64,000 nt of DNA from JAZBPO01 sp963691775 (lineage in GTDB: Bacteria; Pseudomonadota; Gammaproteobacteria; Pseudomonadales; Azotimanducaceae): the NCBI GenBank assembly GCA_963691775.1, contig OY829369.1:3472001-3536000 (forward strand), in the 5' to 3' direction. Positions 1-8,820 of this stretch are shown piece by piece. How positions within the stretch are numbered: the first letter of the stretch is position 1; the number at the start of each line of letters is the position of its first letter. The position numbers and the translations under genes were made by a program. The notes under the pieces are model-generated. The model did no database searches. It worked only from the letters and a program-made list of their open reading frames with translations, and was not told where the DNA came from.

Positions 1-219
1 GAACTCAGAGAATTCACAGATTCTCGCGAGCAGATCGGCCGCACGATACTCCTGCAGCAGCGCAACGCAGGAGCTCACGCTCGTACTCCGACGAACTCCA
101 GCCGCCAAGAGGTCTTCGAACGCGCCGCGAACTGCGCCACACTCCAGCCCAGCTTTCCCAGCGATCCGAAATCGCTCTGCTTTCTCAAGTCGCCGTTCTA
201 CCCTCGCCATCTCAGACAT
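1..219 (-). CDS. Candidate immunity protein of the RHS toxin (partial)
   Basis: An open frame starts at an ATG at 219 and runs off the left edge of the window without a stop (73 codons seen). It begins MSEMARVERRLEKAE and is rich in charged and hydrophobic helix-forming residues. It lies 15 bp downstream of the stop of the RHS toxin gene on the same strand. That is the usual place for the cognate immunity gene of a polymorphic toxin, and position is the only basis for the role. No family was recognised, and the 3' end is missing. Confidence 0.5.
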   Translation of the reverse strand, partial: MSEMARVERRLEKAERFRIAGKAGLECGAVRGAFEDLLAAGVRRSTSVSSCVALLQEYRAADLLARICEFSEF

Positions 220-234
220 CACGGCGTTCTCGAT

Positions 235-3200
235 TCAGTTGGCACGGCGAGCCGCTCCTCGGTCTTTCCTGAAGTCGACGTTCCTTCTAAAGACTTCGGG
301 ATCAAACTGGAAGAGTCGACCGCTCCTGCGGAATCCACCGAACAGCGCAGCGTCACCATCCTCCAATGCATCAAGCAGGTCTTGGAGCGCTCGACTCTCC
401 GGGTCTTGGTCGATCGCACGCTGAAGCCGAGTCCGAAAGAAGTCATTGCTCCCTTGTCGAATGCCTAGGGAGTCCACCTTCAGCGAATTCAGCCCAGCGG
501 ACTCCTTTGCCTCAGCGAGCGCGAATCGCGGCCCCTCTTCGGAGCGAGCGCTGAAGCGCAGATCAATGCCCTGGTTTCCTCCCGTCTTCACGGCCCCATC
601 GAGTCTGAACCCAAGCTTCTCAACCTCCCTTGTCGTGAACTTGATCCCTCTGCGCTCAGCAGGCGATAGCAGCACCCCGTTGGAATCTGTCAGGGCTTCC
701 CTGATTGCTTCTCTACGCTGAGAGCCGCGGGGCGGAAGCGGCAATCGTGCTTGTGCCGCGCTAGGACTCGACGATACATCTGCAGCACCTGACCCACGTA
801 CGCGCGCTGTTGCAACTATTGAGGAAGCTTCTCCCGCCTCCGCCAACGCCTGCGATGGCGTCTGCGCAACCGGCGCACTCGATGCTTCGCGGCTAAGCCC
901 TGCCCTGATCTTCGACGTGACCGTCGGTGCGAGTCCAGAGGTCGTACCGATCGCCGCACCCAGTGCGCCCGATGCGATGGTCCGCGTGACATCGAACTCG
1001 CCCTGAATGCCCGCCGCGATGTGGGCACTCTGCGCGATCGTGTCGACCGTGATGCCCTCGACGGCGCCCGTCGCGGCAGCAACCGCCACCGTTCCACGTG
1101 TCGTCGCGGCCGCCGCGACCAGCGGTGTTGCGAGCCGCCCCGTCGCCAGCGTTGCTGCCACGGCCGCGGTTCCACCGCCGACCCCGGAAATGAGGTAGTC
1201 CGACGCCTCGATCTCGTCGCGATCGTAGGCGTCGCGAACCGGATCATGGATCGTCGCGAATCCGAGCGTGCTGACCTGATAGACGCCTTGCAGCAGCGCC
1301 CAGCCGGCACAGGTGACGGCGTTACAGTCCGCCGCCGCGTTGTCGATCATCGTCGTGACCGACTCACGCCCGTCGGGGTCTACGTAGAAGGTCGGGTTGC
1401 CGAACGCATACAGATACCGGTGCAGGCTCGGCGGCGTCAGCGCCTCCCCTTCCAGCGGATCGTGGTTAAGGAACCGCCCCACCTCCGGGTCGTAGAAGCG
1501 CGCCTTCGCGTAGAACAGCCCGCTCTCGGTGTCTTCCTCGTAGCCGGTGAAGGTGAAGCGGTTGAAGCTGTCTCCGCTTCTCGCCCGCTCGTTGCCCCAG
1601 GCGTCGTACTGGTAGCGCGCCTGCACGGAGCCGTCTTCGTGCGTGAGATCGACGGTGCTGTTCAGCACGTCGGTCAGGTAGAACTGCAGGCCTTCGGCGG
1701 CGCTGTCGAGCGACAGCAGCTGGAACGGGCCGTAGGCGTAGCGAGCGCTCGTGGTGCCGGCGTCGTCGCGCTGGATGAGCACGGACGCATCGTCGTAGGT
1801 GTAGCGCTGGCGTCCGCGGGCGCCGAGCTTCTCCACGCGCATGCCGTCGGGGTCGTAGAGGAACTGACCCACCGTCGAGCCGCCTGTGACGACACGGCGC
1901 AGATCGTTGCGCGCGTCGAACACGAAGTCCGTCGTCACCCCGCCCTGGCTGCGGCTGCGCTGGTTGCCGGCGGCATCAAAGGTGTAGCTCACGCTGTTTG
2001 CCGCATCGAGCAGGTCCGTCACCGTCTCGAGCTGATCGCGCGTGTTGTAGTCGTAGCTGCGGTCCTTGATCACTGAGCCGTCGACGTTCGCGATCTCGCG
2101 TTCCGTCGTGCGGTTGGAGACGAGGTCGTAGCCGTAGGTGGCGGTCAGCTCCGGGTAGGCGGCTTCCGTGAGACGGTCCAGCAGGTCGTAGTCGTAGGTC
2201 GTCGTCTCCGGCGCCCCGCCGTTGGTCTCGATCTGTTCGCTGCGGTTGCCGTTGTCGTCGTAGTCGTACTCGAAGCGCGAGACCGTGCCGCCGTTCTGCG
2301 TGTGGTGGATCTCTGCGGTGCGGCCGGCCAGGTCGTATTCGTAGCTGGAAGCCGTGTTGTTCGGGAAGGTGACGGACGACAGCCGTGAGTCGCGGTCGTA
2401 GGCGTAGCGCGTGACGCGGCTGTCGTGGGTCACCGCGGCGGTGCGGTTGAGCGCATCGTAGGCATAGCGCGTCACCACGCCGTCCGGGTCCGTCAGGCGA
2501 ATGCGGTTGCCGTTGGCGTCGAAGCTGTAGCCGATGGTCTCGCCGAAGCCGTCGGTGACGGACAGCAGACGGTCGAAGGGGTCGTAGCTGCGGGTGGTCT
2601 CGCGGGATGGGCGCGCACCGTCGTAGTAGACCTCCAGTTCGCTCAAGAGGTTGTCGTTGCCGTCGTAGCGCGACTCGATGCGCTCGAGGTCCTCGCCCAC
2701 GGGCACCGCCGGGCGCGTGAAGCTGCGGATGATCTCGCGGTCCCAGGCGTCGTAGGCGAAGGTGGTGACGATGCCGTTCTCGTCCGTGCGCGTGAGCACG
2801 TTGTCGTTGGCGTCGTAGCCGTAGGTCTGCTCGGCGAGGTCCGGGCGGATGACGCCGGTGCGGCGGTCGAGGTCGTCGTAGACCATGCTCGTCACGCGGT
2901 CGCGCGCGTCGGTCTGCGTGGTGCGGTTGTCGGCGGCGTCGTAGCCGTAGCGCGTTCGGCCGCCATCCGGGTCTTGTACGGCAGACAGGCGGCCTGCGTC
3001 GTCGTATTCGTAGGTCCAGGCGTTGCCGAGCGGCTTGCGCATGAGCGTGCGCTGATCGTCCAGATCGTACTCGTAGCGCATGGTCTCGCCGGCGTTGTTC
3101 GTCTCGGCGACGAGCCGGTTGCGCACGTCGTAGGTGCGCTCGGTGATGCGCCCTTCCGGGTCCCGCTCACGACTGAGGTTGCCCATCTCGTCGAAGGTGT

Positions 3201-4791
3201 AGTCGGAGATGGCCGCCAGCGGCCGGCTCTCGCGCACCCGTTCGTTGCGCTCGTTGTAGAGGTACGCGGTGAGGTTCTCGTTCGCGTCCGTGACGAAGAG
3301 CAGGTTGCGGGTCGGGTCGTACTCCTGGGTCAGGATGCGCACGCCGTCGCGCGTCGTCGTCAGCAGCAGGTCGTTCGCGTCGTAGGTGCTGACCGTCGAG
3401 AAGCCGCGGCGGTCGATGGTCTCGACGAGGTTGTCGTTCAGGTCGTAGCGGTTGACCGTGCGATAGGTCACGCCGGGCTCGTCGGCGAGCTCCGGCTCGA
3501 TCACTTCCACCAGGCGATCGAGGTCGTCGTAGACGTTCTGCGTGGTGAAGCCGCGGCGATTCGTGGCGAAGCGCACGTTGCCGACGGCGTCGTAGATCAC
3601 GGAATCGGTGTTGCCGAAGGGGTCCGTGGTGACCGTCACGCGGTTCAGCAGGTCGTAGCTGAACTCCGTGCGGTGATCGCGGCCGTCGATGCGGGCGACG
3701 ACGTTGCCGAACTCGTCGTGAGCAGTCGTGATCGTGCGCGCGAGCGGGCGCTCCTCGCGGAAGAGTTCGCCGAGTTCGTTGTAGATGTACGTCGTGCTGA
3801 AGCCGCGGCCGGTGGTCGTGGACGCCACGCGGCCGTCCTCGTCATAGCTGCGCGCCTCCACCAGGCCGACGCTGTCGGTCGTGCTGATCGGCCGGTCGAG
3901 CTCGTCGAGCTGCGCCACGACGACGTTGCCGTTCGGCCAGTTGGCGATCTGCCGATTGCCCACGTCGTCGAAGCGGAACTCGGTGACGATGTCCAGCGGG
4001 TCGCGGGTACTGATGCGGCGATTCGCGGCGTCGTAGGCATGGCGCGTGACGTTTCGGCGCTCGTCGAACTCGCGCAGCACGTTGCCTTCCGGGTCGTACT
4101 CCATGAGCAGGCGGTGCCCTTCGGGATCGATGCGCTCGACCATGCGATCGAGGGCGTCGTAGTCCATGCGCGTAACGCCGCCGTTGCCGTCGACGCTCGC
4201 CACCTCGTTGTCGTTGAGGTCGTACTCCGTGCGCAGTACGCGGCCGAGCGGCTGGTTCACCTGCGTGCGGCGGTGCCAGGCGTCGTAGCTGAAGGTGGTG
4301 CGGCGATCGGCCTCGTCGAACTGCTCGATCAGGTTGCCGTGATCGTCGTAGGTCGAACGCACGGTCTGATCGAGGGCGTCGGTGACGAGCGTACGGCGAT
4401 ACAGGTCGTCATAGGCGTAGCGGGTGCTGCGCGCATCGCTGAAGGCTTCGCTGAGCACGTTGCCCGCGCCGTCGAATTCGCGCGTTAGCACGCGGTTCAG
4501 CGTATTGCCGTCCTCGTTCACGGTCGGGAAGTCGACGCGCGTCTGGCGGTTGGCGCCGTCATAGGTGAAGCGCGTGACGTTGCCGCGGTAGTCGGATTCC
4601 TCGACGCGGTTGCCGGCGAGGTCGTAGGCGTAGGTCCGGCTGTCGAGCAGCGCGTTGGTCATGCGCGTGAGCCGGTTCTCGGCGTCGTAGACCATGGTGC
4701 TCTCGCGGCCCCGCGGGTCCGTTTCGCGCACTGGGCGGGCGCAAGCGGAAACGGGCGCGCTCATCAGCGATCGGTCAAAAGGGCAGCGCAC
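235..4791 (-). CDS. RHS/YD-repeat polymorphic toxin with C-terminal nuclease-like domain, 5'-truncated
   Basis: The 1518-codon frame is an almost continuous array of YD repeats (YDxxGN, YDALDR, FTYDG) over about residues 30-1130. It closes with the RHS core end (RYLYAFGNPTFYVDPDGR) near residue 1140. After an Ala/Gly-rich hydrophobic stretch, the last ~160 residues form a separate tip. The tip contains GIDLRF, then ALAEAK about 12 residues later, which fits the D…ExK core of a PD-(D/E)XK nuclease. RHS proteins build a shell that carries such a toxin to competitors. The first ~20 codons (MRCPFDRSLMSAPV…) are antisense to the IS91-like repeat at 4732-4847, so the native N-terminus (delivery and early repeats) is lost. 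This is probably a displaced RHS-CT cassette or a pseudogene rather than a complete effector. The RHS call is firm and the nuclease assignment is moderate. Confidence 0.85.
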   Translation of the reverse strand: MRCPFDRSLMSAPVSACARPVRETDPRGRESTMVYDAENRLTRMTNALLDSRTYAYDLAGNRVEESDYRGNVTRFTYDGANRQTRVDFPTVNEDGNTLNRVLTREFDGAGNVLSEAFSDARSTRYAYDDLYRRTLVTDALDQTVRSTYDDHGNLIEQFDEADRRTTFSYDAWHRRTQVNQPLGRVLRTEYDLNDNEVASVDGNGGVTRMDYDALDRMVERIDPEGHRLLMEYDPEGNVLREFDERRNVTRHAYDAANRRISTRDPLDIVTEFRFDDVGNRQIANWPNGNVVVAQLDELDRPISTTDSVGLVEARSYDEDGRVASTTTGRGFSTTYIYNELGELFREERPLARTITTAHDEFGNVVARIDGRDHRTEFSYDLLNRVTVTTDPFGNTDSVIYDAVGNVRFATNRRGFTTQNVYDDLDRLVEVIEPELADEPGVTYRTVNRYDLNDNLVETIDRRGFSTVSTYDANDLLLTTTRDGVRILTQEYDPTRNLLFVTDANENLTAYLYNERNERVRESRPLAAISDYTFDEMGNLSRERDPEGRITERTYDVRNRLVAETNNAGETMRYEYDLDDQRTLMRKPLGNAWTYEYDDAGRLSAVQDPDGGRTRYGYDAADNRTTQTDARDRVTSMVYDDLDRRTGVIRPDLAEQTYGYDANDNVLTRTDENGIVTTFAYDAWDREIIRSFTRPAVPVGEDLERIESRYDGNDNLLSELEVYYDGARPSRETTRSYDPFDRLLSVTDGFGETIGYSFDANGNRIRLTDPDGVVTRYAYDALNRTAAVTHDSRVTRYAYDRDSRLSSVTFPNNTASSYEYDLAGRTAEIHHTQNGGTVSRFEYDYDDNGNRSEQIETNGGAPETTTYDYDLLDRLTEAAYPELTATYGYDLVSNRTTEREIANVDGSVIKDRSYDYNTRDQLETVTDLLDAANSVSYTFDAAGNQRSRSQGGVTTDFVFDARNDLRRVVTGGSTVGQFLYDPDGMRVEKLGARGRQRYTYDDASVLIQRDDAGTTSARYAYGPFQLLSLDSAAEGLQFYLTDVLNSTVDLTHEDGSVQARYQYDAWGNERARSGDSFNRFTFTGYEEDTESGLFYAKARFYDPEVGRFLNHDPLEGEALTPPSLHRYLYAFGNPTFYVDPDGRESVTTMIDNAAADCNAVTCAGWALLQGVYQVSTLGFATIHDPVRDAYDRDEIEASDYLISGVGGGTAAVAATLATGRLATPLVAAAATTRGTVAVAAATGAVEGITVDTIAQSAHIAAGIQGEFDVTRTIASGALGAAIGTTSGLAPTVTSKIRAGLSREASSAPVAQTPSQALAEAGEASSIVATARVRGSGAADVSSSPSAAQARLPLPPRGSQRREAIREALTDSNGVLLSPAERRGIKFTTREVEKLGFRLDGAVKTGGNQGIDLRFSARSEEGPRFALAEAKESAGLNSLKVDSLGIRQGSNDFFRTRLQRAIDQDPESRALQDLLDALEDGDAALFGGFRRSGRLFQFDPEVFRRNVDFRKDRGAARRAN

Positions 4792-4847
4792 TGCGCGAGC
4801 CGTTGTCGCAAGAACCTTGAAACAACCCCGTTATCGTCCCTATTCAC
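4732..4847 (+). repeat. IS91-like end repeat, copy R1
   Basis: This 116-bp segment is nearly identical to 6947-7058 and to the right part of 9596-9858. It contains the pairable GCAGCGCACTGCGCGAGC and ends CGTTATCGTCCCTATTCAC. The left boundary falls inside the RHS gene and the right boundary abuts unrelated A+T-rich DNA. I read it as an oriIS-end stub of an IS91-family element because a longer copy (15780-16224) carries a Y2 transposase tail. Confidence 0.8.
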
Positions 4848-4937
4848 GATTATTGTGTTTTGGCTTCAGCAATTGATTGAATCAAGTTGCGTCAGCGAGC
4901 ATCTCAACTTGATCGAGCTTCATGAAGTGAAAGGTTA

Positions 4938-5864
4938 ATGAAAGCGGATAACAACATCCAGCAGGTTGCGAGTTATGCACTGGCAACCATCGACGAAGAC
5001 TTAGTCTCGTTAGAGCTAATCGAGACGGGTTCGACGAGCTCTGCGTTTATGGCGATGGGAGCATCAGGGACCTATGCTCTGAGAGTCCCTACGCCAACCG
5101 CCCGCAAAAGTGCAAATTATGATATCGACTATTTCGTTCGCGCTGAACTCAGTCGTGTTTCTGACCGCATTGCAAAACCGCTCCATACCAACCTAACTGC
5201 CAACGCGAACGAGTTTGGTGAATGGGCATTAGATGAGTTCTGCGCTGGTAAAAGTCCTGAGAGGGCAAAAATTCCCCGTGAGATCGCTTGCCAGCTCGGT
5301 GTTGTGCTCAGGCATCTCCATTCGCTGGATGTGGAGGGATACGGTTTAATCTCGAAATCGGGGCCAGTTTTGCGCGGCAGCTCAAATACCAAGAAATCAG
5401 GGATTCTGTCGAGGTTTGAGTCGCCCTGGCCCTTAGGCGAAGACACGCTTACCGCAGTTCCTGCTGTGCTCTTAAAGCCACCGCTAAGAGACGCATTGAT
5501 AGAAATCCAAAATGATCTTGGAGCGTTCTTGGATGGAGGTGACTGCGCGGTCATTCACAGTGACCTACACGAAAAACAATTGTTAGTACACGACAACCAG
5601 TTGATCGCGTTGCTCGATTTCAATGAGGTGGTTGCTTTGAGACCCGAGTGGGATCTTGGCTCGGTACTTTATTTTCACGGTGAAACTTGCCTCGAACATG
5701 TTCTGGAGGGTTACGCACCTGAAGCAAACCGATCAGTACTCGCCGATGCCGCCCGGCTTGCTGCGATTTTGATCGCGCTCCACCACGGCAACCGAGGCGT
5801 CATACTTGGCAGACAGCACCGCATCGAGGCTTCTACAAAATTCTTATCAGCACAGTTGCTTTGA
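4938..5864 (+). CDS. Aminoglycoside/choline kinase-like phosphotransferase (APH family)
   Basis: This 308-residue protein has the APH-type kinase fold. The nucleotide-binding N-lobe has GSTSSAFMA and YALRV, with the ATP-lysine position replaced by Arg. The catalytic loop is VIHSDLHEKQLL, where Gln stands in for the usual Asn of HxDxxxxN. The metal-binding LLDFNEV is in place of the common IDWE. Such enzymes phosphorylate aminoglycosides, macrolides or small metabolites, and the substrate cannot be told from sequence. The start follows AAAGG by a few bases. The gene is visibly A+T-richer than the flanking RHS gene and lies between two IS91-like stubs, converging with a second APH gene. This suggests acquisition as one block. 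Confidence 0.8.
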   Translation: MKADNNIQQVASYALATIDEDLVSLELIETGSTSSAFMAMGASGTYALRVPTPTARKSANYDIDYFVRAELSRVSDRIAKPLHTNLTANANEFGEWALDEFCAGKSPERAKIPREIACQLGVVLRHLHSLDVEGYGLISKSGPVLRGSSNTKKSGILSRFESPWPLGEDTLTAVPAVLLKPPLRDALIEIQNDLGAFLDGGDCAVIHSDLHEKQLLVHDNQLIALLDFNEVVALRPEWDLGSVLYFHGETCLEHVLEGYAPEANRSVLADAARLAAILIALHHGNRGVILGRQHRIEASTKFLSAQLL

Positions 5865-5932
5865 GTTGCCTGGCTTTGTTCATGGGCCCAAGTTTACTCG
5901 AGGCGCTCTCTTACCAACCCAGGCAAACGATT

Positions 5933-6856
5933 TCAAAAAACCGACAGATATCTATCTAACACAGCCAGCGCTGTTTTGACGGTGGTTGGTCTTTCAACCT
6001 CTTCCATCAGAAAATTACACTGCGGCAGAATGTCAGCAAAAGCGGCCTGCGCTCTCCAGTTGGGGGCCATTTGTCCACCTGCCGAGACATATGCCTGGGC
6101 AAAGGTCTCCGTATCAACTCCGTTTGACTCATCCTCAAATCTGAGCAAGTTACCGACGTCCATCATGCCCGATCCAGATAACGCAAACTCCCAGTCCAGT
6201 ATGGCTGATACAACCATTTTTCCCTTCGCGTTTCTCTCCACCAATATGTTCTTCTGATTGAAATCCCCATGCGTTAAACACTGAGTGTTTGGTGGTAAAT
6301 GCAGTTCTTCCCGCCCAAGCAAGGCACGAAGCTTGTCAGCACGATTGTCGCCCACCCTCAACAAAAACGTCGGGTTTTCAATACAGAGGGATAGATAATC
6401 GACCGTGCCTTCCACATAAGAGGGAAACGCTAAGCCGATACCTGGGCCCGTCGTCAGGAACCCGTTTTGCTCAAACTTGATGCGATGTATCGCTGCGGCG
6501 TGTGCCGCAAGTTCTGTACAAACCTGCGCGCAATCTTCAGCGCTGAGGGCATCTTCTGCCTTGTCTAGCGGCTCGCCGGAACAAAAACTGAGCAGACAAC
6601 AGGCAATAGGTGCATCGGCTTGTTGCTCGAATACGTCTAGTACTTTCGGCACCGGCACCGAAGGTTCCCGTGCGGAAACCAGACTTAAGACGTCCGCCTC
6701 TTTTTGAAGGCGCTCACCATCGGACGAGAGCCTCGCGACGCACTTAACGCCGTCTTGCATCTCAATGAGATGGTTAGCACTGCTAAACCCACCCCCTAAC
6801 TTGGATATCGAAGCGGGTGTCCCCTGCCCCAGATAGTTTGCAACCGAATCGGCCAA
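5933..6856 (-). CDS. APH-family phosphotransferase
   Basis: This 307-residue protein has the kinase-like Gly-rich start (SKLGGGFSSANHLI), the catalytic loop LTHGDFNQKNIL (HGDxxxxN) and the metal motif AILDWEFALSG. These are the three diagnostic elements of the APH/choline kinase superfamily, and unlike its neighbour at 4938 all are canonical. It converges with that gene, with 68 bp between stops. Both share low G+C and the same two flanking repeats. Resistance to an aminoglycoside-like compound is possible but not shown, since many environmental APH-fold kinases act on metabolites. Confidence 0.82.
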   Translation of the reverse strand: MADSVANYLGQGTPASISKLGGGFSSANHLIEMQDGVKCVARLSSDGERLQKEADVLSLVSAREPSVPVPKVLDVFEQQADAPIACCLLSFCSGEPLDKAEDALSAEDCAQVCTELAAHAAAIHRIKFEQNGFLTTGPGIGLAFPSYVEGTVDYLSLCIENPTFLLRVGDNRADKLRALLGREELHLPPNTQCLTHGDFNQKNILVERNAKGKMVVSAILDWEFALSGSGMMDVGNLLRFEDESNGVDTETFAQAYVSAGGQMAPNWRAQAAFADILPQCNFLMEEVERPTTVKTALAVLDRYLSVF

Positions 6857-6946
6857 CTCATGGGAGAGCGGAATATCGGTGGTTGGTCTTGGGTCAAACT
6901 AGCTGCTGAAATCCATGCCGAGTCCGATCAATTAGAGTTGATAAGC

Positions 6947-7058
6947 CGGGCGCAAGCGGAAACGGGCGCGCTCATCAGCGATCGGTCAAAAGGGCAGCGC
7001 ACTGCGCGAGCCGTTGTCGCAAGAACCTTGAAACAACCCCGTTATCGTCCCTATTCAC
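6947..7058 (+). repeat. IS91-like end repeat, copy R2
   Basis: This 112-bp copy is almost identical to R1, including the CGTCCC variant near the end where other copies have CGTTCC, so R1 and R2 are the closest pair. The left flank is the A+T-rich APH module. The right flank is a truncated acyl-CoA ligase fragment. The orientation is the same as all other copies. Confidence 0.82.
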
Positions 7059-7460
7059 CTGGCTGTTGTAGGACTTCTTGGTCTTCTCAGGTTCATTGTG
7101 ATATTCGAACTGGGGGCCATTGGCGAAGTACACGGTACCGATATCGCCCTGGGCAACTTCCTCACCCTCATCATCGCAGATATGAATCTCGCCCAGCACC
7201 GCCTGCCCTGCTGAGCCCGGGTGCGCGAGCCAGGTATTCGGGGATAGGACAGATAACGGGGCTGTCCACTCGAGCCTTCGGCCACCGCCCTCGCCATGTG
7301 GTGCGCCTTGCCTGATCGCACGAAACAGCTGCTCCTCCATAAGCGCCCCGCCGAGCGCATCCAGACGCCCTCCACTGACCTTGCGAAGCAGCCACCTCGC
7401 GATCGGTTTCACCGTTCGAACGAAGGCACTTCTCGGAACCTGCGCGAATCGACGTGTCAT
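7058..7460 (-). pseudogene. Chimeric frame: N-terminus of a glycosyltransferase-operon gene joined to an acyl-CoA ligase fragment
   Basis: The frame starts at ATG 7460, 20 bp after the stop of the upstream exostosin-like gene. Its first ~65 codons (MTRRFAQVPRSAFVRTVK…) belong to an unrecognised protein of that operon. From about residue 69 (7256) it matches an internal piece of AMP-forming acyl-CoA ligases: TWLAHPGSAGQAVLGEIHI, GDIGTVYF and FEYHNEPEKT, just before the adenylation-domain hinge. It is then cut at 7058 by repeat R2, which supplies the last codons and the stop. This is a recombination scar, not a working enzyme. Confidence 0.7.
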
Positions 7461-7480
7461 CGAGTGAATCAGTCTCACTG

Positions 7481-8491
7481 TTAATTGCTGGAGGCGTGTT
7501 GCGCGATCAGGCGTGCTGCGCGCTGACGGAGCAGCCATCCGTTCTTCGCACGAAAATCCCTGGATCGCCACCGCGCCGACAGGCGGCGCATGTCCAGTCC
7601 GTCGCCTTCCCGCCACAGCTGGAGGATCTTCCGAACATATCCCTCGAACCGTTTCGTACCGCTGAACTCATCTCGCCAGACTTCCAGCGCACGCTGCCCC
7701 TTCGCGTCGCCCTCGCTTCGATGCTCATGGAGCACGTCCGCGAGGCTGGCGATGTCAGCCTCCGCCACTCTCAGCGCAAACTCGTCCCAGTCGACCTCCT
7801 CGGGTGGAATCCAATCGTCGGAGATGATCACGGGACAGCGGCCCTGGCTCATGGTCTCGTAGAGCCTGTAGGTCGACGGACTGGCCCCCCTCGGGCAGAG
7901 GACGAACACGCTCGAGCGAATCGTCTCCACGTACCGCTGCTTCTGTTCCGAGCTGTGCGAGTGGAACGCCTGGGTCACGTCGATCATCCGACCTCTCGGA
8001 TCGCCCCGCAGCGCCTCGTAGAGAGCACCCCTCACAGGATGTGAGTGAAGCGTTCCCTGGAACGAGAAGAGGTACCTGCGATCTACGTGCTCGACAGCGC
8101 GGCAGGCTGCGGACTCGTTGTAGTCCTTCGGGTAGACACACGCTCGATGATGGCGTTCGTCGAAGTTCGTATTTGTCAGCGAAGTGTAGCAGCCTGGCCA
8201 GTATCCGGCTGCGTAGTCGTCGAAGTTGACGACGAAAATCCTGCCCGCGTTGGTGCGCAGAAACTCGTCTCGTTCGTATTCCCGAGCGTGCTTCCTCCCC
8301 TTGAAGCCCCATCGCTCGACGAGAACGATCAGGTCGGCCTCCTCGGAACTCTCGGCCAGCGCGGCGTCCGTTCCGGCCCGTATCGCTGCACGAAGTGACG
8401 CAGTCAGCGCGTCTTCCGGATTCGCGAACACGGTTTCGTAAGGCGAGGCAACGTGGATCTTCGGCACCTGCGCTGGCGGATCACTCCTCAT
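7481..8491 (-). CDS. Exostosin-like glycosyltransferase (GT47-type)
   Basis: I place the start at ATG 8491, which overlaps the stop of the preceding GT61 gene by eleven bases and gives 336 residues; a longer upstream frame is antisense noise. The C-terminal half has the exostosin sugar-nucleotide-binding signature: SSVFVLCPRGASPSTYRLYE, then GRCPVIISDDWIPP. The middle contains FSFQGTLHSHPVR, also typical of GT47/exostosin-like proteins. It would transfer a sugar to a surface polysaccharide or glycoprotein, with donor unknown. It is the only intact gene of a polysaccharide operon that is broken on both sides by IS91-like stubs. Confidence 0.78.
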   Translation of the reverse strand: MRSDPPAQVPKIHVASPYETVFANPEDALTASLRAAIRAGTDAALAESSEEADLIVLVERWGFKGRKHAREYERDEFLRTNAGRIFVVNFDDYAAGYWPGCYTSLTNTNFDERHHRACVYPKDYNESAACRAVEHVDRRYLFSFQGTLHSHPVRGALYEALRGDPRGRMIDVTQAFHSHSSEQKQRYVETIRSSVFVLCPRGASPSTYRLYETMSQGRCPVIISDDWIPPEEVDWDEFALRVAEADIASLADVLHEHRSEGDAKGQRALEVWRDEFSGTKRFEGYVRKILQLWREGDGLDMRRLSARWRSRDFRAKNGWLLRQRAARLIAQHASSN

Positions 8492-8777
8492 TTCGGCTCC
8501 GCATGTTCCGCGCCACTTGGTCGACGACGAACGTCGGGTCCAGCATGCCGTGCGCGTCGGATTCGAGCATGTGGTGATCGCCACCCATGGCGGTCGAAAT
8601 GACGCTGAAGTAGTCCTTCCGCTCGTCTCGCCGATACAGCTCGAACACCGTCGACCGCTCGGCGAAGAGCAGATTCGTGAGGCCTGCACCATGGGCCGCC
8701 ACCACATACTCCGCGTTCGAGAAGAGTCGGATCTGGTCGTCGAGTACGAGATCCGAGAGAACGACACTCTCGAAGCT
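8481..8777 (-). pseudogene. Glycosyltransferase family 61 protein, C-terminal remnant
   Basis: About 97 codons remain of a GT61 (DUF563) glycosyltransferase: DDQIRLFSNAEYVVAAHGAG followed by LTNLLFAERSTVFELY, the most conserved block of that family, then the normal C-terminus. The 5' three quarters are missing, because the coding sequence runs into repeat R3 at 8777. The stop codon overlaps the start of the downstream exostosin-like gene, so the two were translationally coupled before truncation. Confidence 0.8.
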
Positions 8778-8820
8778 GTCGCAAGAACCTTGAAACAACC
8801 CCGTTATCGTTCCTATTCAC
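8777..8820 (+). repeat. IS91-like end repeat, copy R3 (shortest)
   Basis: Only the last 44 bp of the repeat are present, from TGTCGCAAGAACC to CGTTATCGTTCCTATTCAC, identical to the end of R4. It sits exactly between a GT61 gene that has lost its 5' end and a membrane-protein gene that has lost its 3' end. It shows that the right end is fixed while the left end varies. Confidence 0.8.

Noticed and set aside
2425..4488. 687-codon + strand frame inside the RHS gene
   Set aside because: It is the mirror of YD repeats on the other strand, a periodic Val/Ala/Arg-rich translation with no known family.
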